Source: G965220075 sp965220075 (lineage in GTDB: Bacteria > Chloroflexota > UBA11872). From it: a DNA stretch of 64,000 nt. A model generated the notes under the pieces. The model was not told the DNA's origin. It did no database searches and worked only from the letters and a program-made list of their open reading frames with translations. The stretch spans positions 496,001-560,000 of the forward strand of contig OZ244806.1 in NCBI GenBank assembly GCA_965220075.1, in the 5' to 3' direction. This document shows, one piece after another, positions 55,603 to 62,109 of the stretch. A program made the position numbers and the translations under genes. Each line of letters starts with the position of its first letter. Within the stretch, counting starts at the first letter, position 1.

Positions 55603-56457
55603 CTATCCGCGCGAAGGCTCGCCCATCTTCCGGCGCGCTTCGTGCACGAGCTCGGGCAGGTGCCCGTCGTTCGCGAGCCGCTGCTCCAAGTGACGCATGC
55701 GGCGCGGTCCGGCTGTTTTGATCATGGTTTCGCCATACGCCCGCGTGGCCCAGAACCTCACCAGCGACCTGATGTCTTCCCGCAGCGTTGTCAAATCGTC
55801 ATCGTGAAAGCGCTGTGACACGTTGATCGTGAACATGCGCCGGCGGGTTCCGCCTCCAAACGACGCGTGCTTGAGGCCCTGGTTGAACATCACCAGGTCG
55901 CCCGGGCGGGTTTCCAGCGCCACCGCGGGCATGTCGTGACCCGAGACGCCGATTTGATCCTCGACGCGCCCCGTCGGACTGCTCGACACGATCTGCTCGA
56001 GCGACTCGGCGTACCCCTCACCGTGACGGTGGCTGCCCGGAATCACACGCAGGCACCCCGATTCGCGCCCGACGGGGTCCAGATAGAACGCGAATTTCAG
56101 GAAGCGGTACTTCGCGCGCGTGTAGCCGTCGGAATGCCAGCGTGTATTGCCCACGTAGAAGTTGCCGTCGCTGCTCTCGTAGTTGTAGTCGTCGCCCAGC
56201 AAGTCGCCGGCCACGTCGTCGATGCGCGGATCGTCCAGCAGCGCGCTCAGGTATTCGCTCTGGTCGATAAAGGGCACCAGCGCCGATTGCCGCTCGTGGT
56301 CGTGCGTCCGACCATGGTGACCGCCGCCGTGCTCGGACCACACGCGCTCGAACTCCTCGGTGATGGCCTCGGCTTCCGCGGCGAAGGCCCCCGGAAAGCT
56401 GAGGTAGCCGAACGTCTCGAAGAAGGTCCGCTGCTGATCGGTGAGCTTCATGCTCAT
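55603..56457 (-). CDS. Phytanoyl-CoA dioxygenase (PhyH) family protein
   Basis: Fe(II)/2-oxoglutarate oxygenase. LTDQQRTFFETFGYLSFPGAF is the usual N-terminus; RWHSDGYT supplies the HxD iron ligands, GDLVMFNQGLKHASFGGGTRRRMFTINV the distal His and the 2-oxoglutarate Arg. Length 284 aa. ATG 56457 or the ATG two codons later. Substrates vary widely, from lipids to natural products, and cannot be assigned here. Confidence 0.85.
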   Translation of the reverse strand: MSMKLTDQQRTFFETFGYLSFPGAFAAEAEAITEEFERVWSEHGGGHHGRTHDHERQSALVPFIDQSEYLSALLDDPRIDDVAGDLLGDDYNYESSDGNFYVGNTRWHSDGYTRAKYRFLKFAFYLDPVGRESGCLRVIPGSHRHGEGYAESLEQIVSSSPTGRVEDQIGVSGHDMPAVALETRPGDLVMFNQGLKHASFGGGTRRRMFTINVSQRFHDDDLTTLREDIRSLVRFWATRAYGETMIKTAGPRRMRHLEQRLANDGHLPELVHEARRKMGEPSRG

Positions 56458-56675
56458 GCTCCGCCGCGCCTACGCCCGCGCGGCGGCAAGTGTAGGGAGT
56501 ACCGGCCGGCTCGACCACAGCGGCGCCCGGCTGTCGTCCAGCTTCTAGGGAGGTGCGGCGAGGCCGCGTACTGAGCGCGGCGGTGGTCGGAATGCTTGTC
56601 GCGGATCAGACTCACACCTAGGATTAGCTCAGGCGCGCTGCTGGACTCTCCCCGCGCCCCGAGTGGTCGGCCGCC

Positions 56676-57968
56676 ATGTTTGGAATCGGCGCACCTGAAT
56701 TCTTCGCCATCGTAGTCATCGCGATCGTCGTTCTGGGACCTGATCGCGTGCCGGTGGCGTTTCGCGCCATGGGGCGGGCCGTGCGGCGTCTGCGCGCCAT
56801 GACCCGCGAGTTCCGCGCGGAGTTTGCCGAGGAGTTTCAATTCCTCTACGAGGAAGTAGATGTCCTGCGCAAGGAGGCCGCCGATACGCGTGCGGAGCTC
56901 CAGGAGATCCGCCGCGAGCTCAGCGAGACCGTGCAGGAAACCACGAGCGAGCTGACCAGTGTCGGTGAAGAGCTTGGGAACGAAGTGAAAGGCGTGGCTT
57001 CCGACGTTCAGGGCGCGGTGTCAGTCGAGGGTCTTGAGCAGGGAATACGGGCGGCCGCCGTTGACGGCCCGGCCAGCCCGCCCGCGCCCGCCGTCGCCCC
57101 CGCCGCTGCAGCCAGCCCGACCGCACCTGCCTTCAAACCCGAACCGCTGGGCCCGGCCGATGCAATGGCGCTGGCCATCGCCGAAACCTTTGGCTCGAAC
57201 GGCGCTCCGGACACCTCAGTCAGATCCCTCCCCGCCTTTGACGCCGTCCCGCCCGCCGCCGCGCCGGACCCGCCCTCGCCGGTTGAGCAGTTGGTCGCCT
57301 CGCGCGCACGCCTTTCAGCCTTTGCCGCGGACCCGCCGGACCCGCCCGAGACCGTTGCGGCGCCTGCCGCCCCCGCCAGCCCCCCGCCGATCCCGGTGTC
57401 TCAGGCGTCCGAGCCGCCATACGCCCCGTTGTCCGCGGCGGGCATTGGCGCCGCGTCGGAGCCGGGCCTGCACAACCAGCTGGGCGGCTTCGTGCGCCTG
57501 ATGGTGATGCGGCAGCTCGAGCAGGACCAGGCGTTTCGAAGCGAAGCCGAGCGGACCTTGCGGGCGCAGGCGCATCTGGACGCGGACCGTGCGGCCGAGA
57601 TCGAAGACGCCGGCCTGAGCGACATCGCCGACGCCTGGATAGCGCAGCGGCGCCAGCTCGTTCGGCACGGAACGGTTGTGCGGCAACCATCCAAGGATGG
57701 TTCGGGCGTGATCGAGCTTTTCGAGTGCCCCTACCGCCTCGGGCCGGGCGACGCGCACCCGGTGTGCGACGTCAGCAACGTCTACGACGTCGAGTACTTC
57801 CAGCGGTTGGGTGTGGAGGCCAGCTACGCGCAACGCATGTCCGATGGGGCGCCGCATTGTCAGCTGAAGATCGCGCTTACCGCGAAGTCGGAAGCCGCCG
57901 GCGGGCACGCTGACTCGGCGCCGCTGGACGGTGACCCCGCGTCACCCGCGCCCCAACCAGCACGCTGA
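56676..57968 (+). CDS. TatA/TatB-like membrane protein with Pro/Ala linker and C-terminal Cys domain
   Basis: Residues 1-45 (MFGIGAPEFFAIVVIAIVVLG, PDRVPVAFRAMGRAVRRLR) are a normal TatA/TatB membrane helix, Gly-Pro hinge and amphipathic helix. A coiled-coil-like acidic stretch (residues 50-105), a Pro/Ala linker (about 130-265) and a separate C-terminal domain follow. That domain has C351 in LFECPYR, C364 in HPVCD and C395 in PHCQLKI; the CX12C spacing and the surrounding pattern resemble the iron-sulfur-binding end of SufR-type regulators, though no DNA-binding domain is present. This architecture is unusual for a Tat component. 430 aa. It may be TatB-like, or a distinct membrane sensor. 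Confidence 0.65.
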   Translation: MFGIGAPEFFAIVVIAIVVLGPDRVPVAFRAMGRAVRRLRAMTREFRAEFAEEFQFLYEEVDVLRKEAADTRAELQEIRRELSETVQETTSELTSVGEELGNEVKGVASDVQGAVSVEGLEQGIRAAAVDGPASPPAPAVAPAAAASPTAPAFKPEPLGPADAMALAIAETFGSNGAPDTSVRSLPAFDAVPPAAAPDPPSPVEQLVASRARLSAFAADPPDPPETVAAPAAPASPPPIPVSQASEPPYAPLSAAGIGAASEPGLHNQLGGFVRLMVMRQLEQDQAFRSEAERTLRAQAHLDADRAAEIEDAGLSDIADAWIAQRRQLVRHGTVVRQPSKDGSGVIELFECPYRLGPGDAHPVCDVSNVYDVEYFQRLGVEASYAQRMSDGAPHCQLKIALTAKSEAAGGHADSAPLDGDPASPAPQPAR

Positions 57969-58029
57969 CCAGCCATCACCCGATAGCCTCACGGGCGCGG
58001 CGCGGCAAACTCGGGATCGAGGCCGAACC

Positions 58030-58965
58030 TTGAGGATAGGCGCGCATTGCAGCGCCGCCGGCGGCCTGCACCTGGCGCTTGAGCGGGCCGCTCAAATGGG
58101 TTGCCGCAGCGTTCAGATATTCACCTCGAGCCCGCGCCGCTGGCAGCCAAGCGTGCACGGCACTGAGGCTGTCGAGAAATGGCGCGAGGCCCGCGCGGCG
58201 CACGACGTCGGGCCGGTCTTTTCGCACGGCCCCTACCTCATCAACCTGGCGGCCGAGCAGCGGCGAATCTACCAAGCCTCAGTCGCGGCGCTCTCAGCGG
58301 GACTGCGTCACTGTGAAGCCCTGGGACTCGAGGGGCTCATCTTTCACCTGGGCAGCCACCAGGGCCGCGGCCTGCCGGCGGCGCTGCCGCAAGTCGCCGG
58401 AGGGCTGGCCCAGGCGTTGGAAGCGTCACCCGGCGCGTCCCTCCTGCTCCTCGAGAACAGCGCCGGCGCCGGCAACGCGATCGGCGCCTCGTTGCACGAG
58501 TTGGCGGCCGTCATCGACAGTACGGGCGGACACGAGCGCCTCCGAGTTTGCCTGGACAGCGCCCATGCCTTTGCCGCCGGATTCGATCTGCGCCGCGCCG
58601 AGGAGGTAGTACGTCTGGTTCACGACCTGCGAGCCAACGTGGGGCTGGACCGTCTCGCCGCCCTGCACCTCAACGACTCGTTGACGCCGCTCGGATCAAA
58701 GCGCGATCGACACGCAAACCTGGGGGAGGGTGAGATCGGCCTCGCGGGGCTGGCCAACTTCCTGCGGCACCCCGCCTTCGCGGGTCTGCCCGCGATGCTG
58801 GAGACGCCGGGCTTCGGCGGCGGCGGACCCGATAAGTGCAACGTCGAGATCGCGCTGGCTCTTATCGAACAGGGGTCCGCTACGGCCTGTGGCGCCTTGC
58901 GGCGCGCCCGCGCAAGTCACGGGACCTCCGCGCAACCGCGCGGCCCGCGGAACTCCAGGCGATGA
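58030..58965 (+). CDS. nfo: Endonuclease IV-type AP endonuclease
   Basis: Base-excision repair enzyme that nicks DNA at abasic sites. TIM-barrel with three-zinc-site residues: LRIGAHCSAAGGL, VFSHGPYLINLA, FHLGSHQGRG, LLLENSAGAG, VCLDSAHAFAAG, LHLNDSLTPLGSKRDRHANLGEGEIG and MLETPG. TTG 58030 fits the family N-terminus best; the frame opens earlier, inside the previous gene, but without similarity. Ends with ATGA overlap with the HAD gene. Confidence 0.9.
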   Translation: MRIGAHCSAAGGLHLALERAAQMGCRSVQIFTSSPRRWQPSVHGTEAVEKWREARAAHDVGPVFSHGPYLINLAAEQRRIYQASVAALSAGLRHCEALGLEGLIFHLGSHQGRGLPAALPQVAGGLAQALEASPGASLLLLENSAGAGNAIGASLHELAAVIDSTGGHERLRVCLDSAHAFAAGFDLRRAEEVVRLVHDLRANVGLDRLAALHLNDSLTPLGSKRDRHANLGEGEIGLAGLANFLRHPAFAGLPAMLETPGFGGGGPDKCNVEIALALIEQGSATACGALRRARASHGTSAQPRGPRNSRR

Positions 58966-59783
58966 GCGCCCCGCACGTCCGTCTGCTGGCCCTGGACCTG
59001 GACGGAACGCTGGTCAAGGGCGCGCGCGGCGTCACCGAGCGGTCGCGGGCCGCGATTCGGGCGGCTCAGGATGCCGGCGTCGCGGTTACGATCGCCACCG
59101 GGCGCATGTTTCAATCCGCCCGCCGCTTTGCGCAGTCGCTGGATATCCACATCCCCATCATCTGCTACCAGGGCGCCATGGTGCGGCACCCCGACACGGG
59201 CGAGTTGGTGACCTCGCACGTCCTGCCAATCGAGCCCGCCCTGGCTCTGGTCGCGTACGCCAAGCGTCACAACCTCCACGTCAATGCCTACGTCGACGAC
59301 GAGCTCTACATGGAGCGCATGACCGCGGAGGGCAGGTTTTACGCCGAGACTTCGCGCGTGGATGCTTGCTTGGCGAAGGATCTGGGAGCCCCGATAAGGC
59401 GCGGCACAACCAAGCTCGTTATCGTCACCGACGAAGACCGCACGGTCGACCTGACCGAGGAGCTGCGTGCCGAGTTCGGGGATGTCCTCGAGATCACGCG
59501 CTCGCACCCGCGCTTCGCGGAGGCCATCCGCCCCGGCGTGGACAAGGGTACGGGTCTGCGCGTGGTGGCCCAGGCGCAGGGCGTTCCGGTCGAGGAAACT
59601 ATGGCTATTGGCGATAACCTCAACGACCTGGCGCTGGTCAGGGCCGCCGGCTTGGGCGTGGCGATGGGTGATGGAGACCCCCGCGTGCGCGCCGCGGCCG
59701 ACTGGGTCACCGGCGCCTATGAGCAGGAGGGGGTCGCGTCGGCTATCCAGCGATTTATTCTGGATCGGAGCGTCCCGGCCTGA
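58962..59783 (+). CDS. HAD-superfamily (Cof-type) phosphatase
   Basis: Motif I LALDLDGTLVKG with nucleophile D12 and D14, motif II TIATGRMF, motif III Lys in DKGTGLRVV, motif IV AIGDNLNDLALVRAAGLGVAMGDGDP. The C2-type cap lies between. 273 aa. Cof-type enzymes dephosphorylate sugar phosphates, pyridoxal phosphate or FMN; the substrate is open. ATG overlaps the nfo stop (ATGA). Confidence 0.9.
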   Translation: MSAPHVRLLALDLDGTLVKGARGVTERSRAAIRAAQDAGVAVTIATGRMFQSARRFAQSLDIHIPIICYQGAMVRHPDTGELVTSHVLPIEPALALVAYAKRHNLHVNAYVDDELYMERMTAEGRFYAETSRVDACLAKDLGAPIRRGTTKLVIVTDEDRTVDLTEELRAEFGDVLEITRSHPRFAEAIRPGVDKGTGLRVVAQAQGVPVEETMAIGDNLNDLALVRAAGLGVAMGDGDPRVRAAADWVTGAYEQEGVASAIQRFILDRSVPA

Positions 59784-60430
59784 GCCCGCAACCGCCCCCA
59801 CTGAGCACTCAGCTGGAGCGCTGCGCGGCCGTCATAGCGCGCGGCGGGGTGGCGGCGGTTCCCACCGATACGCTCTACGGTCTGGCCGCCAGCATCGCGC
59901 TTCCGCATGCCGTGGCGCGCGTGCTGCAAATCAAGGGTCGCGCGGCCGCGCGCGGTATGCCGGTGCTGCTGGCCTCGACCGAGCAGGCCGCCCATGTGGG
60001 TGAGGCGCCGCGCTACTTTGCGCAGCTCGGCGCCGCCTTCTGGCCGGGAGGGCTCACGCTGGTGATCAGGGCCTTGCCGGGAGTGGACCGCGGCGTTCAG
60101 GACGGCCGCGGCACGGTGGCCGTGCGCGTGCCCGGCATGACCGTCACCCGCGAGCTCGCGCGGCTGGTCGGCGCTCCGCTCACGGGCACCAGCGCCAACC
60201 CCAGCGCACAGCCTCCGCCGGCATCCGCGCAGGAAGCGCGCGCCTCCCTGGGCGACAGCGTGGACTTCGTTCTCGACGGCGGCAGCGTGGGCGGAACGCC
60301 CTCGACCATCATCGATCTGACCACCGAGCCCGTCCGCCTCATTCGCGCCGGTGCGGTGCCGATTCAAGAGCTCCGGCGGATCGTGCCCGTGATCGACGCC
60401 AGCCCCGCTGAGGACGCCGCCGGCAAATGA
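59780..60430 (+). CDS. tsaC: L-threonylcarbamoyladenylate synthase (TsaC/YrdC/Sua5 domain)
   Basis: Makes the TC-AMP intermediate for t6A37 tRNA modification. VAAVPTDTLYGLAASI, VLQIKGRAAARGMPVLLAS, FWPGGLTLVIRA, VAVRVPGM and PLTGTSANPSAQ are diagnostic. No ATG or GTG precedes the conserved first helix (LERCAAVIARGG); the first such codon is GTG 59849, which would cut it off. A CTG at 59780 overlaps the HAD stop as CTGA, matching the ATGA overlaps of both neighbours, and is taken as a tentative start (216 aa); CTG 59801 is another option. Confidence 0.85.
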   Translation: MSPQPPPLSTQLERCAAVIARGGVAAVPTDTLYGLAASIALPHAVARVLQIKGRAAARGMPVLLASTEQAAHVGEAPRYFAQLGAAFWPGGLTLVIRALPGVDRGVQDGRGTVAVRVPGMTVTRELARLVGAPLTGTSANPSAQPPPASAQEARASLGDSVDFVLDGGSVGGTPSTIIDLTTEPVRLIRAGAVPIQELRRIVPVIDASPAEDAAGK

Positions 60431-60792
60431 GGAGCTCGTCAGTCGAGCTGGTCGGCGAGTTCGAGCGCGCCGAGACCGGCTTCCTGCGGGACTCGTTCGA
60501 CCATTGCCGCATCGAGCTCCTCGCGCGTTCCAAGCTGGACCCCGCCATCGCTCTGCTCCGCTGGTCGCCGCGGGTCGCGGGCAGCGACCAGCGCGTGACC
60601 GACCGCCGCCGCGTGCCGCCGGCCGCCTACTACGTGCTGGTCCCGGCGCACCGTGAGTTCGAGCTCACGCCGGTGCGCTCGCAACGCGAGCTCGATCAGC
60701 GCTATTCAGGTCACTTCGACGAGGGCTTGCTGCCGGAAACTCAACCAGGCCGCGGATGCCTTCTCCGATCCCTCTTCTGGCCTTGGTTCTGA
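60427..60792 (+). CDS. Hypothetical protein, probably frameshifted near its end
   Basis: ATG 60427 overlaps the tsaC stop (ATGA). The N-terminal part (VELVGEFERAETGFLRDSFDHCRIELLARS, AAYYVLVPAHREFELTPVRSQRELDQRYSGHFDEGLL) is protein-like but not recognised. After about 60738 this frame becomes basic and low-quality (CLLRSLFWPWF). Another frame continues with natural-looking sequence (KLNQAADAFSDPSSGLGSDPP, EKIAPELAADTVRDD) to a TAG ending at 60871. A 1-nt change near 60735-60745 would join them. Last gene of the nfo-HAD-tsaC operon. Confidence 0.5.
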   Translation: MRSSSVELVGEFERAETGFLRDSFDHCRIELLARSKLDPAIALLRWSPRVAGSDQRVTDRRRVPPAAYYVLVPAHREFELTPVRSQRELDQRYSGHFDEGLLPETQPGRGCLLRSLFWPWF

Positions 60793-60888
60793 TCCGCCGC
60801 CCACGGAGAAAATTGCGCCCGAGCTCGCGGCGGACACAGTGCGCGACGACTCTGCCGGCGCGGGCGCGTAGCCGTGGCGGCCGGCTCT

Positions 60889-61347
60889 TCAGCTGAGAAG
60901 GCGCAGCGCCTCTTCAGGCGTCAGGCGGCCTATGTTCGTGGTGCTGTAGACCGAGGACATCACGCGGTGCTCCGCGTCCAGAACGAACCCGGTGGCTTGG
61001 AAGGCGCGTTGCTCCTCATACATATAAGCGCCTAGCCGATCCGGCGCGGACGGGTATTCGAGCTCGCAGACCAGCGGCACGTCCAGACGGTGCGCGGCGG
61101 CGAACGCCGCCGTGTCCGCCAGCGAGTCCGTGGAAAGCGCGACCACCTGCGCGCCGATCGCCTCGAAAGCGTCCAGCAGGTAGTTGTAGGCCGCCAACTG
61201 GCGGCGGCAATGGCTTCACCAATGGCCGCGGTAGCAGATCACCACGGCCGGCTTGGGTTCGAGGTCCGCGGGGATCGTTATCACCGATCCATCTGCGCGC
61301 CGACCCGTGATAGCCGGAAACGAATCGCCGGGAACTAGCTGTCCCAT
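60889..61347 (-). CDS. Probable selenoprotein: peroxiredoxin-like (AhpC/TSA) protein with UxxC motif
   Basis: ATG 61347 opens MGQLVPGDSFPAITGRRADG; at residue 44 a TGA (61218-61216) falls exactly where family members have the first Cys: CYRGHW-U-SHCRRQLAAYN. The frame continues uninterrupted to 60889 with LLDAFEAIGAQVVALSTDSLADTAAFA, VPLVCELEYPSAPDRLGAY and RAFQATGFVLDAEHRV, an ordinary AhpC/TSA redoxin fold. A SECIS-like hairpin lies 10-26 nt downstream of the TGA. Read with Sec it is 152 aa with a UxxC redox pair; ordinary calling gives only the 102-aa C-terminal piece from 61197. It is divergent from a glutaredoxin gene. Cytosolic thiol/selenol peroxidase or disulfide reductase is the likely role. 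Confidence 0.85.
61190..61205 (-). promoter_or_regulatory. Candidate bacterial SECIS hairpin
   Basis: On the minus strand GCCGCC-AGTT-GGCGGC, a perfect 6-bp stem with a tetraloop beginning 17 nt after the TGA and having G at position 2, as in the bacterial SECIS consensus. Confidence 0.6.
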
Positions 61348-61410
61348 CGCGCCGCCGCCTTTCTCCCGACTCCCCGCGCCCCACGATCCTGAGCGGCGGG
61401 GCGTGACCGG

Positions 61411-61429
61411 AAAGTACTTTTCTGTATAC
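61411..61429. promoter_or_regulatory. Palindromes in the shared selenoprotein/glutaredoxin control region
   Basis: AAAGTACTTT (61411-61420) and GTATAC (61424-61429) are palindromes in the 147-bp divergent spacer. TATACG on the plus strand and TATACA on the minus strand could serve as overlapping -10 elements. Weak evidence. Confidence 0.3.
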
Positions 61430-61494
61430 GCGGGTTCGTTTGTCAGAATTGCCTACCCTATGACGGTTTGGATTTTCGTCCAAGGAGATTGTGC

Positions 61495-61842
61495 ATGGCA
61501 ACCCGACCCCAGCCGACGATCGTTGGCTACCTCAAGCCCGTATGCGGATGGAGCGGCGGCGTCCGGGCGGTGCTGGACAAGTACGGACTGGATTACCAGG
61601 ACAAGGACATCATCAACAACCGCGCGAACTATGCCGAGATGGTGCGCAAGAGCGGGCAGCCGCTCTCGCCCTGCGTGGTCGTGGACGGGCGCATGCTGGC
61701 CGACGTGAGCGGCGAGGAAGTCGAGGCCTGGCTGGCGGACAAGGGCTACATCGAGAGAAACAACCTGCCCACGCCGGTGCCGATCGACCAGGCATGCGCG
61801 GATGAAGCGTCGACGGTGACGGTCTCCTTCGAGGAGGCATAA
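61495..61842 (+). CDS. Glutaredoxin-like protein (CxxS)
   Basis: ATG 61495 is fixed by AAGGAG at 61482-61487. IVGYLKPVCGWSGGVRAVLDKYGLDYQDKDI is the glutaredoxin strand-active-site-helix unit with C17 and S20 (CGWS, monothiol type); LSPCVVVDGRMLADVSGEEVEAWL carries the cis-Pro and the last helix. A C-terminal tail of about 30 residues follows the fold. 115 aa. Divergent from the UxxC selenoprotein, so the two may be co-regulated and share a redox task. Confidence 0.88.
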   Translation: MATRPQPTIVGYLKPVCGWSGGVRAVLDKYGLDYQDKDIINNRANYAEMVRKSGQPLSPCVVVDGRMLADVSGEEVEAWLADKGYIERNNLPTPVPIDQACADEASTVTVSFEEA

Positions 61843-61892
61843 AGGGGCCTGGCTTTCTTGCCGACCCGTCTGTAACTCAGGCGCGAAGCCCG

Positions 61893-61911
61893 CCCCGTAC
61901 TCGATACGGGG
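61893..61911. repeat. Hairpin repeat after the glutaredoxin gene
   Basis: CCCCGTA (61893-61899), loop CTCGA, TACGGGG (61905-61911). The segment CTCGATACGGGG recurs at 62048-62059 within the nested hairpin. Confidence 0.65.
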
Positions 61912-61914
61912 TCT

Positions 61915-61991
61915 GGCCTATATCCGTCATCCCGGCGCAAGCCAGGGGTGGGTTTCGGGTCAAGCCGGGAGCCCGGAATGACGGGCCTATA
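61915..61991. mobile_element. MITE-like inverted-repeat element with flanking direct repeats
   Basis: Arms CCGTCATCCCGG (61924-61935) and CCGGAATGACGG (61973-61984) are inverted with one mismatch and bound about 61 bp. GGCCTATA flanks it on both sides (61915-61922 and 61984-61991), resembling an 8-bp target-site duplication. It encodes nothing; ends resemble the CGTCATTCCCG repeat at 1734. Confidence 0.5.
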
Positions 61992-62008
61992 CCCGATGCT
62001 GGGAGTCC

Positions 62009-62062
62009 AGTCCCCGTACGTTACCCCGGCGCAACGCTCACGCCGGGCTCGATACGGGGACT
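62009..62062. repeat. Nested inverted repeat
   Basis: Outer arms AGTCCCCGTA (62009-62018) and TACGGGGACT (62053-62062) are perfect; inner arms CCCGGC (62025-62030) and GCCGGG (62042-62047) form a second stem. It lies just beyond the ends of the convergent glutaredoxin and pheT genes. Confidence 0.7.
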
Positions 62063-62109
62063 AATCCAGCCCAACTCAACCTGTGGCCGCCTGCCCACCG
62101 TGTCCCCGG

